Source of the DNA: Glandiceps talaboti
Taxonomy: Eukaryota > Hemichordata > Enteropneusta > Spengelidae
DNA length: 64,000 bases
NCBI RefSeq assembly: GCF_964340395.1
Contig: NC_135557.1
Span: forward strand, 26,218,614-26,282,613
Reading direction: 5' to 3'
Shown here: piece after piece, positions 23,498 through 34,900 of the stretch
Position numbering within the stretch: the first letter of the stretch is position 1
How the letters are laid out: every line of letters begins with the position of its first letter
Made by a program: the position numbers and the translations under genes
Notes under the pieces: generated by a model
The model's database searches: none
What the model was told of the DNA's origin: nothing
The model's input: the letters and a program-made list of their open reading frames with translations, nothing else

Positions 23498-23638
23498 ATG
23501 GCTGCAATACTAGCAGTGTTTATTAGTTTTTTATGGAGCTTTTTATTGGTTCTGGGTTTGCAAATTGCACTCGTTAGTTTTGTATACAAATTCTTGAACG
23601 ATAGAAAACTCATTAAAAACGCCTGTGCAAATATTTAA
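23498..23638 (+). CDS. Possible 46-residue single-pass membrane micropeptide
   Basis: ATG at 23498 has an in-frame TAG 30 bp upstream (23468-23470) and +4 G. The frame runs 46 codons to TAA. Residues 3-30 are almost wholly hydrophobic (AILAVFISFLW and LLVLGLQIALVSF), followed by a basic stretch (YKFLNDRKLIKN), as in a signal anchor with positive-inside tail. It may instead be the first exon of a longer gene or chance. I recognise no family. A TATA box lies upstream and the AATAAA-poor downstream region gives no clear end. Confidence 0.3.
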   Translation: MAAILAVFISFLWSFLLVLGLQIALVSFVYKFLNDRKLIKNACANI

Positions 23639-23898
23639 GCATGGAATCAAGGAAATTTATTGCATTATTTGCTTCATCCTTATTCCTGTCCATCCCCAAT
23701 TCCCTGATATCATGGATGTATTAGTGAGACCTAATCCATAAATTGTTTGCTGAGTGTATTAACTTGCAGAATATTTCAAACCATCATATAATACTCAGTT
23801 ATACTTAGTGCAGGTTAAAACCTCCTCTATAAACTATTCAAGTTAAGCATAACTTTATATATATATGACCAGGCCTGAGCTGGTACGTGGTACGTGTG

Positions 23899-23901
<3 letters not shown>

Positions 23902-23990
<89 letters not shown>

Positions 23991-24187
23991 ACTTGAGACT
24001 ATCCAAACTAACATGGTAACGAAGTCATAACCAAAATTTCGATCCAGATTTAAACCTTTCACTACTGTACACTAAGCATAGAATCAACAAGTGGTGAACA
24101 GTTATGTCTTTCTATAAGTAACTGAACAATTTTAGCGAATGTGTTTAGTTGCTTGATGAAACATTCCCCAGTCGCAGCTAGTGCAAA

Positions 24188-24227
<40 letters not shown>

Positions 24228-24261
24228 CATGTGCAAGTACGTACGCACACATACACACACA

Positions 24262-24336
<75 letters not shown>
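23902..24336. repeat. Paired (AC)n microsatellites
   Basis: Two long CA tracts (23902-23990 and 24191-24336) flank 200 bp that contains GAGCTGGTACGTGGTACGTG before and ACCATGTACCAGCTAAGTCC after. The short flanks GACCAGG...AGCTGGTAC and GTACCAGCT...CCTGGTC are inverted relative to each other, so the two tracts sit at the inner edges of an inverted pair. Confidence 0.85.
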
Positions 24337-24337
<1 letters not shown>

Positions 24338-24534
24338 ATGTACCAGCTAAGTCCTGGTCATCAATCAGCCCATCTGCAGTCATATGACAAATCTATGTCA
24401 TTGTATATGGTATACAATAACAGCTGAGGAAGGCTGTGTGATTCAGATGTACTAGATAAATTATATACACTCGGACGATTCCATAGCAAGGAAACAATGT
24501 TTTTGGTTGTAATTTGACAAAGGTTAGAAAAAGC

Positions 24535-25260
24535 TAAACACTTTCAATAACACAAACACTCAGACATACTCGATATTTCAATGGTCACAGTGTTAACATT
24601 TCACACTTTCAATAACACAAACATTCAGACTTAGTCAATATTTCAATGGTCACAGTGTTAATATTTCACACTTTCAATAACACAAACATTCAGACTTAGT
24701 CGATATTTCAATGGTCACAGTGTTAATATTTCACACTTTCAATAACACAAACATTCAGACTTAGTCGATATTTCAATGTCAGTGTTAACATTTCACACTT
24801 TCAATAACACAAACATTCAGACTTAGTCGATATTTCAATGTCACAGTGTTAATATTTCACACTTTCAATAACACAAACATTCAGACTTAGTCGATATTTC
24901 AATGTCACAGTGTTAACATTTCACACTTTCAATAACACAAACATTCAGACTTAGTCAATATTTCAATGTCACAGTGTTAATATTTCACACTTTCAATAAC
25001 ACAAACACTCAGACTTAGTCAATATTTCAATGTCACAGTGTTAATATTTCACACTTTCAATAACACAAACACTCAGACTTAGTCGATATTTCAATGTCAC
25101 AGTGTTAATATTTCACACTTTCAATAACACAAACACTCAGACTTAGTCGATATTTCAATGTCACAGTGTTAATATTTCACACTTTCAATAACACAAACAT
25201 TCAGACTTAGTCGATATTGCAATGTCACAGTGTTAATATTTCACACTTTCAATAACACAA
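24535..25260. repeat. Minisatellite, ~62 bp x ~11-12
   Basis: Units contain CACTTTCAATAACACAAACA and TCAGACTTAGTCGATATTTC. GTCACAG and GGTCACAG variants are grouped at the left end. Confidence 0.95.
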
Positions 25261-26139
25261 GAGCTCATACAAAACACATGTTTCAACTGTAAATGTTAAA
25301 AATTTTATTTCATTTTTAGGACATTTAAGTGCTGAATAAAATTCCATTCAATAAATAAGATTAACTTTGTTTAAGAACATTGCCATAGAGGAAGTCATTG
25401 GCAGTAAAATTTATCGACAACATGCAATAGTGAATTCAATTCAATTTACACTTTCAACTATATCTGAGATTAAAATACCAATGGATTGATAGACTTCCAA
25501 AAAAACAGTCCTTCTTGCTCCTCATTATAGTTATGGAACTTCACTAAAACCTACTTGAAATGTGATTGGATAACAAAAATCATGTTCATCAAGTACAACA
25601 GAAACAAAAACTAACCATCTTTATCGCCAAAAATCCAACTCACAATCTGATTGGACAAGACAAGGGGTGGCTTAAGTTCATTATGTAAATGAAAGAAACC
25701 ATCTTCATCTCCATAAAGCTTTTTCAAATTTGATTGGAGGTTGATGCTCATTTTTTTAGGTAAATGAGGAAAGTGATCCTAATCTCCATACAGCTTATTC
25801 ACAATCTGATAGGACAAGACAGGGAGGTCAAAATTCATTATGTAAATTAAAAGAAGTCATCTTGGATAATGATAATGTACTCAAATTTATGCATAAAGTA
25901 TCATCGGCAGTGATATTCTAATTGCATGTATTACATGATACGAGTATTAATGTTACACAGAACCTTTCCGATATTCACATGAAATAAAAACTTAACCAGG
26001 ATCATGCATAAACAACTAGTTTTGTTTGATTTGTGACTTAAACATCACAAGAAAATTTGTTGATATATTACATTTATTTTTATGTCTGTGAATCCCTGTT
26101 TACCTTTCTCTTTTGTATCTATATCCTTTATCATATCAT

Positions 26140-26385
26140 ACCTTCTATTTATTTATTTATTTACTTATTTATTTATTTATATATATCTAACTGTTCTTTG
26201 CTCCCTATAGTCTCCATAGCTAGCTAGATTGTGAATCCAGCAAGCCTTCTCTCTTAATACAGCCTGTGAACTCAGGAATTCAAATTTAGTATCCTGCCTG
26301 CTACGAAGGTTAGACTCCTTTCTCATTTGAATCCATTTCCTAAATCTTACTACATACTGATACCTTGTATGTATGTATGTATGTA

Positions 26386-26439
<54 letters not shown>

Positions 26440-26477
26440 TGCGTGCATGTATGTATGAATGTATGAATGTATGTATG

Positions 26478-26508
<31 letters not shown>

Positions 26509-26706
26509 TAGTTCTTTGTTTCTGTTAGCCTACTTAGCTGGCTTGCTTGCTGGTCAACCTAGCATGTCTTCAGTCCATACAACCTGTCAACTCAGCAATT
26601 CAAATTTTACATATACAGCCTGCTATGGAGGTTAGACTCCTTTCTTGTTTGAATCCATTCCTACATCGTACTATACATTGTATTTATTTATTTATTTATT
26701 TCTATC
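26140..26706. repeat. Two diverged copies of a ~200-bp element around a (TATG)n/(GT)n tract
   Basis: 26190-26370 and 26505-26690 share GTTCTTTG, AGCTAGCT/AGCTGGCT, ACAGCCTG/ACAACCTG, CTCAGgAATTCAAATTT, GAGGTTAGACTCCTTTC and GAATCCATT in the same order. (TTTA)n runs at 26146-26180 and 26680-26700 border the pair. A compound TATG/GT/CGTG microsatellite (26370-26506) separates them. Confidence 0.8.
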
Positions 26707-27039
26707 TCGGTAAAATAAACAACTTATTATTATTTCAGGATATATTTGTATTAAAAGAGTATTTAGGCACACATTGTGGTAAAAGTTTAAGGGTAATTTG
26801 TCAAATTTCCTGACTAGACAAGAAAGATCTAGAGACATGGAAATCAACCCCTGCCATGAGATGTATATGTATGAAATCAACCCCTGTCAAAGTCAAAACA
26901 AAATGGTAAATTTAAAACAAAATGGTAAGTCAAAACAAAATGGTAAATTTAAAACAAAATGGTAAGTCAAAACAAAATGGTAAATTTAAAGAATGTGTGA
27001 AATAAAACAATACAAGTTATACAACAGTTTGTTTTTGTT

Positions 27040-28810
27040 ATATCACATTTCATTTATTGTTTGTTTATTCTTGATATGAAGTATTTGTTTATTTCCCGAT
27101 GTTTTGGGATTTACTTGGATTTTAATTTTTCCCTATTAATGGAGTTTTGACTAGATCATAATTACTTGAATGTGATTCTGGTAAGCCAAATTAGTGATCT
27201 TAGTTAGAGTTTACTTCCCAGCGTCTGCACCATGACTTGGTAGAGTGCAGTACAGCATGATATGATGTGAGAGCACACACTGAGTCTGCACCATGACCTG
27301 GGTATGGTACAGCATGATATGATATGAGAGCACACATCTTTCCCTGATTCCCATAACTAACATAGTGAATCTTAATAATACCACCATCCCCTATAGAACT
27401 TCAGGGTAAAATATTTTAACTCTAATTTGATATAAATAGATGAAGACAATGACCATTTAGAGCATCGCATACCTGACACAAGATTAAAGAATGATCTACA
27501 TACAAACATAAATCAAACAGTTATACTATAGTTACAGCTACTGAGTGTACACAATATTGAATCTTTCAATCTAGGCACGTCATCAATATGTATATAACAT
27601 ACAACACAACAAGTCTTCAGTTGAAGACATAGCCCCAATTGTGTCTTTATGTCAAAGTTATTGTGCAAATTTGAATGGTGTCTCTAGATACAAAGCTTCA
27701 TAATTTATTGTGCAATCTGCTATTTGACCTTGAATGGAGGTCAAAGTCAAAGGTCAAGATATAAAATGAAAGTTGGCCTTTGGGTTATACATTTAAATGG
27801 AGTCTTTGTTTATTCAACTTCTTGAGTTAGCAAAGGAAGAAAGAAAAGTTTGGCCATTTCACCATGAAAATGTTTGTCAAGGTCAAAGGTCGATGTCTCA
27901 TTAGAGTGCTCATTGATAATATGAAGGTAGGCACTTGAGTGGCGTCCATATGAATCAAACTTTTTGGTGATGACAGGCAATATGTGCTTGTTTATCACAG
28001 ATATGGCTGTCATTTTGTTATAGAGGTCAAGGCCATGAAATTAAGTGACATGCATATGTCTCACATAGTCAAACCCAATTCATTATTAAAATATTATCAC
28101 TTGAAATGTTTGATTCAAAACACTATGAAAATAATCCAAATTTGGCTGTTTGACGAAGACTAAAGGTCAAAGGTCAAGGTCTGGAAAGCTCACATTTGAT
28201 AATATGGGTGTAGGCACTTGAATTGAGTCACTATCTATTATACAGCCAAACTTATGATAGACGTTGTGAATTTAATAACAAATATGGCTGACATTCAGCC
28301 ATATTTGATGCCATTGAAAATCAGAGTGACTTGCATATAAAATATCTCACATAGTATGTTATGACCTTTATGCCAGGTTTGGTTGAAATCAGTTTCTGCA
28401 TGACAGAGAAATGAGGGTGAACACACACATGGACAGATTTACAGATGGACAGACGGAACTCAATGTATAAGTCCCCTCCAGGTGGTGAACACACACATGG
28501 ACAGATTTACAGATGCACAGACGGAACTCAATGTATAAGTCCCCTCCAGGTGGTGAACACACACATGGACAGATTTACAGATGGACAGACGGAACTCAAT
28601 GTATAAGTCCCCTCCAGGTGGTGAACACACACATGGACAGATTTACAGATGGACAGACAGAACTCAATGTATAAGTCCCCTCCAGGTGGTGGCCATTAGG
28701 GACTAAAATGACAAAATAGTTGATGTGAAATAATGTCAAGAACACATTGTCAAGTACTTTCCTTTATCACATTTCAATCCTATTGGTCTGTACTTGTCTA
28801 TTAAATGTAG
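27040..28810 (-). other. Probable distal 3' UTR or downstream region of SLC37A gene
   Basis: No exon is seen. On the minus strand AATAAA occurs (as TTTATT) near 27705 and 27807, so the SLC37A transcript could end there, about 2.1 kb past the stop. The region has repeated AGGTCA-containing segments (27720-28200) and four copies of a 66-bp unit (28420-28690, with CATGGACAGATTTACAGATG). Confidence 0.4.
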
Positions 28811-28828
28811 GTTGATCAAAAGACACTT

Positions 28829-29905
28829 AAATTATTGGAAGACACCGTTTTGCAGAGTTACATCAGTCTAATTATTGGATGACACTGTTCTGTAGAGTTC
28901 CATCAGTCAAATTATTGGATGACACCATTCTGTAGAGTTCCATCAGTCTAATTATTGGATGACACCATTCTGTAGAGTTCCATCAGTCAAATTATTGGAT
29001 GACACCGTTCTGTAGAGTTCCATCAGTCAAATTATTGGATGACACTGTTCTGTAGAGTTCCATCAGTCAAATTATTGGATGACACCGTTCTGTAGAGTTC
29101 CATCAGTTAAATTATTGGATGACACCGTTCTGTAGAGTTCCATCAGTTAAATTATTGGATGACACCGTTCTGTAGAGTTCCATCAGTCAAATTATTGGAT
29201 GACACCGTTCTGTAGAGTTCCATCAGTTAAATTATTGGATGACACCGTTCTGTAGAGTTCCATCAGTTAAATTATTGGATGACACCGTTCTGTAGAGTTC
29301 CATCAGTCAAATTATTGGATGACACCGTTCTGTAGAGTTCCATCAGTCTAATTATTGGATGACACCATTCTGTAGCGTTCCATCAGTCTAATTATTGGAT
29401 GACACCATTCTGTAGAGTTCCATCAGTCTAATTATTGGATGACACCATTCTGTAGAGTTCCATCAGTCTAATTATTGGATGACACCATTCTGTAGCGTTC
29501 CATCAGTCTAATTATTGGATGACACCATTCTGTAGAGTTCTATCAGTCTAATTATTGGATGACACCGTTCTGTAGAGTTCCATCAGTTAAATTATTGGAT
29601 GACACTGTTCTGTAGAGTTCCATCAGTCTAATTATTGGATGACACCATTCTGTAGAGTTCCATCAGTCTAATTATTGGATGACACCGTTCTGTAGAGTTC
29701 CATCAGTTAAATTATTGGATGACACCGTTCTGTAGAGTTCCATCAGTTAAATTATTGGATGACACCATTCTGTAGCGTTCCATCAGTCTAATTATTGGAT
29801 GACACCGTTCTGTAGAGTTCCATCAGTTAAATTATTGGATGACACCGTTCTGTAGAGTTCCATCAGTCTAATTATTGGATGACACCATTCTGTAGCGTTC
29901 CATCA
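28829..29905 (-). repeat. 40-bp x ~27 minisatellite forming the SLC37A 3' UTR and stop codon
   Basis: Exact 40-bp periodicity with units such as CCATCAGTCTAATTATTGGA. Read on the gene strand each unit has GATGGAAC-CTACAGAATGGTGTCATCCAATAA. The first unit supplies the last ~11 codons and TAA of the transporter; the remaining units lie in the 3' UTR. Variants CCATTC, CCGTTC and CAGTTAA/CAGTCTA alternate in blocks. Confidence 0.93.
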
Positions 29906-29974
29906 GCCATCAAACTATTGTGAATGACATCATCATAATCATCATCCTGGATAATACTATTCAGTAATGGTTCA
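29872..29974 (-). CDS. SLC37A2: SLC37A exon 15, C-terminal tail
   Basis: The acceptor GTTTAATTCCAG is at 29975 and above. One base completes Ser492, then [20 protein letters not shown], a short acidic cytosolic tail, and the repeat-derived residues to TAA 29874-29872. The tail is not conserved with vertebrates; the call rests on the acceptor, phase and open frame. Confidence 0.78.
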
Positions 29975-30309
29975 CTGGAATTAAACAAAAATATCAGTTA
30001 ATTGTCTGCTACATAAACTGTATAATATCTCTGACTTGTTTGATGGTCTCAGATAATATTGCTGATGACCAGATTTAAACTGAATATCTTCCGTAAGGGC
30101 AAAACTTTTGATTTTCGTTCCTACACACAATTATTGTTGGAATGCAACAGAACATATGCGATTAATTAGGTTTGAAGTGTGTACCAAATTTAATTTAATT
30201 TTAAGAGTGCATTCATAATGTATGGCCTAATTACTGAAATCATTAATTAAACAAATGACTCACTGAAACTAAGTTACATTAGTATGCTTTATGAGACATG
30301 TGCACCCAT

Positions 30310-30363
<54 letters not shown>

Positions 30364-30397
30364 TCACATACACACATATACATACATACCTCTACAT

Positions 30398-30456
<59 letters not shown>

Positions 30457-30772
30457 TACACATACATACACACACTCACATACACACATATACATACATA
30501 CACATACATACACACACTCACATACACACATATACATACATACCTCTACATACACATACATACATACATACACACACTCACATACATACATACATACATA
30601 CACATACATACACACACTCACATACACACATATACATACATACCTCTACATACACATACATACATACATACACACACTCATACATACATACATATACATA
30701 CATACTTACAATCATACATACATACATACATACATACATTTATACATGCATACATACATACATACATACATT

Positions 30773-30833
<61 letters not shown>

Positions 30834-31870
30834 TTACCTAAGGGTGCTGCCTGTTATATCCTTTGGCTCTGAACAGAGCCACTCTGTTAGTTCTTTAATA
30901 ACAAGACGTACCACAAGCTGAAAGTGAATAAAATATCATGAGATGTTTGTAACCTAACAACTTTTTGTATAACTTTACCCTATTTCATGGTATCAGACAC
31001 ATTGTGATTTACACTATAATAGTTTTTGTACATTTTATGATGTAACTAGTTTATGTCTGTGTTACCATGCCAATAGCTCATCTTCCATTGTCATATTCTA
31101 ACTATGTTTTCAACATCGACGTCATGTGAAGTGTAATTGACTTAGCTTGACTGCCAACAGTGCCCATTACTTAGCATTTATTAGTCTAGCTGTTAGACCA
31201 TTTGGCTTTCATTTCATATTAGGTGACTGAAGATCTCACTAGCCCAGATATGTATAATTTCATGCTCACAAAACACACAGCTAAATCTGCAGTTATCAGC
31301 ATATAGAAGACATTAGACCAGATATACTTACCAAATATACAGCTCGATCTGCAGTTATCAGCATATAGAAGACATTAGACCAGATATACTTACCAAACAT
31401 ACAGCTATTAGCATATAGAAGACATTTGACCAGATATACTTACCAAACATACAGCTCGATCTGCAGTTATCAGCATATAGAAGACATTAGACCAGATATA
31501 CTTACCAAACATACAGCTATTAGCATATAGAAGACATTTGACCAGATATACTTACCAAACATGCAGCTAAATCTGCAGCTATCAGCATATAGAAGACATT
31601 AGACCAGCCTGAAGGACTAATTAAACCAGTCAGTAACGGTCCTAACGCAGCACCTATAGAGCCTGTACCATCAATTAATGCAGTCACTGTAGACAATGCT
31701 TTAGAGTTACCATTCAGAGATGGATGAGTTCCCTGTAGAGTCATACAGATAAGTGTATAAGATATATGTACAATAATTTTGACTAGATCGAACCCCTCAT
31801 TTATTCAGAACACTGCTCCCCTGTCTCAGTCTATAAGTGCCTCCCTCAATTCCTGCCTGTCTCATTGTGC

Positions 31871-31955
<85 letters not shown>

Positions 31956-34900
31956 AGAGAGTGTGTGTATGTAGAGTGTGTGTATGTAATTTTTACCTCC
32001 CTTATTTTAAGAGATGACTTTTACTTTTCTAACTACATTGTTGAAAATTATGTATTTTAATATTCTCCATTGAAACTTACAGGTATTTCATCATGAGAAG
32101 AAATGATGTACCAGTAGAAGGACAATAACAGTTTGTTCACCTGCATTAAAATGTATTTCAGTTGACTCCCTAGAATCATTAAAAGGTATTTCAGTTGACT
32201 CCCTAGTATCATTAAAGGTATTTCAGTTGACTCCCTAGTACCATTAAAGGTATTTCAGTTGACTCCCTAGTATGATTAAAGGTATTTCAGTTGACTCCCT
32301 AGTATCATTAAAGGTATTTCAGTTGACTCCCTAGTATCATTAAAGGTATTTCAGTTGACTCCCTAGAATCATTAAAATGTATTTCAGTTGACTCCCTAGT
32401 ACCATTAAAGGTATTTCAGTTGACTCCCTAGTACCATTAAAGGTATTTCAGTTGACTCTCTAGTATCATTAAAGGTATTTCAGTTGACTCCCTAGTATCA
32501 TTAAAAGGTATTTCAGTTGACTCTCTAGTATCATTAAAGGTATTTCAGTTGACTCCCTAGTATCATTAAAGGTATTTCAGTTGACTCCCTAGTATCATTA
32601 AAAGGTATTTCAGTTGACTCCCTAGTATCATTAAAAGGTATTTCAGTTGACTCCCTAGTACCATTAAAGGTATTTCAGTTGACTCCCTAGTACCATTAAA
32701 GGTATTTCAGTTGACTCCCTAGTATGATTAAAGGTATTTCAGTTGACTCCCTAGTATCATTAAAGGTATTTCAGTTGACTCCCTAGTATCATTAAAGGTA
32801 TTTCAGTTGACTCCCTAGTATCATTAAAGGTATTTCAGTTGACTCCCTAGTATCATTAAAGGTATTTCAGTTGACTCCCTAGTATCATTAAAGGTATTTC
32901 AGTTGACTCCCTAGAATCATTAAAATGTATTTCAGTTGACTCCCTAGTATCATTAAAGGTATTTCAGTTGACTCCCTAGTATCATTAAAAGGTATTTCAG
33001 TTGACTCCCTAGTATCATTAAAAGGTATTTCAGTTGACTCCCTAGTACCATTAAAGGTATTTCAGTTGACTCCCTAGTATCATTAAAGGTATTTCAGTTG
33101 ACTCCCTAGTACCATTAAAGGTATTTCAGTTGACTCCCTAGTATGATTAAAGGTATTTCAGTTGACTCCCTAGTATCATTAAAGGTATTTCAGTTGACTC
33201 CCTAGTATCATTAAAGGTATTTCAGTTGACTCCCTAGAATCATTAAAATGTATTTCAGTTGACTCCCTAGTACCATTAAAGGTATTTCAGTTGACTCCCT
33301 AGTACCATTAAAGGTATTTCAGTTGACTCTCTAGTATCATTAAATGTATTTCAGTTGACTCCCTAGTATCATTAAAAGGTATTTCAGTTGACTCCCTAGT
33401 ATCATTAAAAGGTATTTCAGTTGACTCCCTAGTATCATTAAAAGGTATTTCAGTTGACTCCCTAGTATGATTTCTAAACTCACCAAATCTGCAGCTACAG
33501 CTGTTGTTATCAATGCATAGGGTCCATTGACCAGTATTCCACATGCTATCAACATGAATATATTTTCAGTCAACCCAATATGACCAAATACACTGTAAAT
33601 ATACATCTATAAAACAAATACAAGGAATAATTTTGTTATTGTTTTCCACCAGCTCTATGTTGTCAAATAATGATAGAGTGCCATACAGACAATGAGTCAT
33701 ATGTCATCCAATAATGTAATTATTTCCAAATTCTCTTTAAGTGTGACTCTATTTTTTTTATGTTTCTCATTACTTTTTCATGGTAACTATGGGTTAGTCG
33801 GTTTGTCAATTTAAAAAAAAAAGAAGTAAAACAATAAAAAAAGTCTTCTTCTTCATGTTTCATGTTTGCATCTTCTTTTCTTCCTTGCTATCTTATTTTT
33901 ATTGGATTCCTAGTAACAAACCCTTTCCCAGCATCTCTACACCATTGGCATGTTTTCAGCACCCTACTTGAATAACTTACGTCATAAGAAAAAAACCTCT
34001 GTGTTCATGAACAAGTGTTGTCATCGCTACCATGACTGCAGATGACATCAGTCCAGACACTTGCTTATTCTTGCCAGAGAGGGTGCTGTGCCACAAAATA
34101 TTATGGGTAGGCGCAAATAAATATATATTTTTATTTTGATGTTGAAGCTGAAATTTGGGTCAGTCGTGTAATGAGAAACAGAAAAAAATGTGGCCATCCT
34201 AATAGACTACACCATGGACTTGTCACTATCATGATTTCTATTGATTTGAGATTTGACATGGATCTTTGTGTGTAAGTACAAAACTGAGAATGGTAAAAAC
34301 AATGCTAGGAGTTACAAGAGATCAACATTTGAATCCAACATGTCAAATACTTACCATAGGAGCACCCAATGCTAAACTAACAAATACTGTACAGGCACGA
34401 CCACCTAGCCTATCAGATATAACACCAGAGATGATGCCACCTATAATACCACCTATGTCAAATAAGGTAGACAAATCGGCTGCTTGTTCATCTGTAAATT
34501 TTGCTGAAGGTACAAAAAAGGAAATACATGTATGTCAATAATATTTATGTTAGTTGCCAAATAAGATCAAATATCTTGCAGTGAGATGTAATTTTTCTTA
34601 GTTATATTGGCAAACATAATCATGTTGACAATGACATTGGGGAGATATAGAAATAAAACACAACCTAGGTGGTACTGAATTGGAGATATAGAAATAACAC
34701 AAAACCTAGGTGGTACTGCATTGGAGATATAGAAATAAAACAAAATCTAGGTGGTACTGCATTGGGGAGATAGAAATAAAACACAACCTAGATGGTACTG
34801 CATTGGGGATATAGAAATAAAACACAACTTAGGTGGTACTGCATTGGGGATAGAAATAAAACACAACCTAGGTGGTACTGCACTGTAAGCTATTAAAAGG

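Larger units (their letters stand above)
23640..26100. other. Gene-free stretch with microsatellites and one minisatellite
   Basis: (AC)n tracts lie at 23902-23990 and 24191-24336 (with a GCATGTGCAAGTACGTACGC interruption). A 62-bp minisatellite is at 24535-25260. From 25280 to 26100 the sequence is unique AT-rich DNA with no exon that I can support. Confidence 0.7.

Noticed and set aside
30284-30921. Three overlapping plus frames of ~185-207 codons, His/Thr/Tyr rich
   Set aside because: Low-complexity reading of (CA)n/(CATA)n; a true minus-strand exon (30838-30917) lies in the same place.
33308-33606. Minus frame continuing exon 12 into [11 protein letters not shown] repeats
   Set aside because: The continuation reads through the donor at 33484 into the 32-bp minisatellite; the splice to exon 13 restores the conserved protein.
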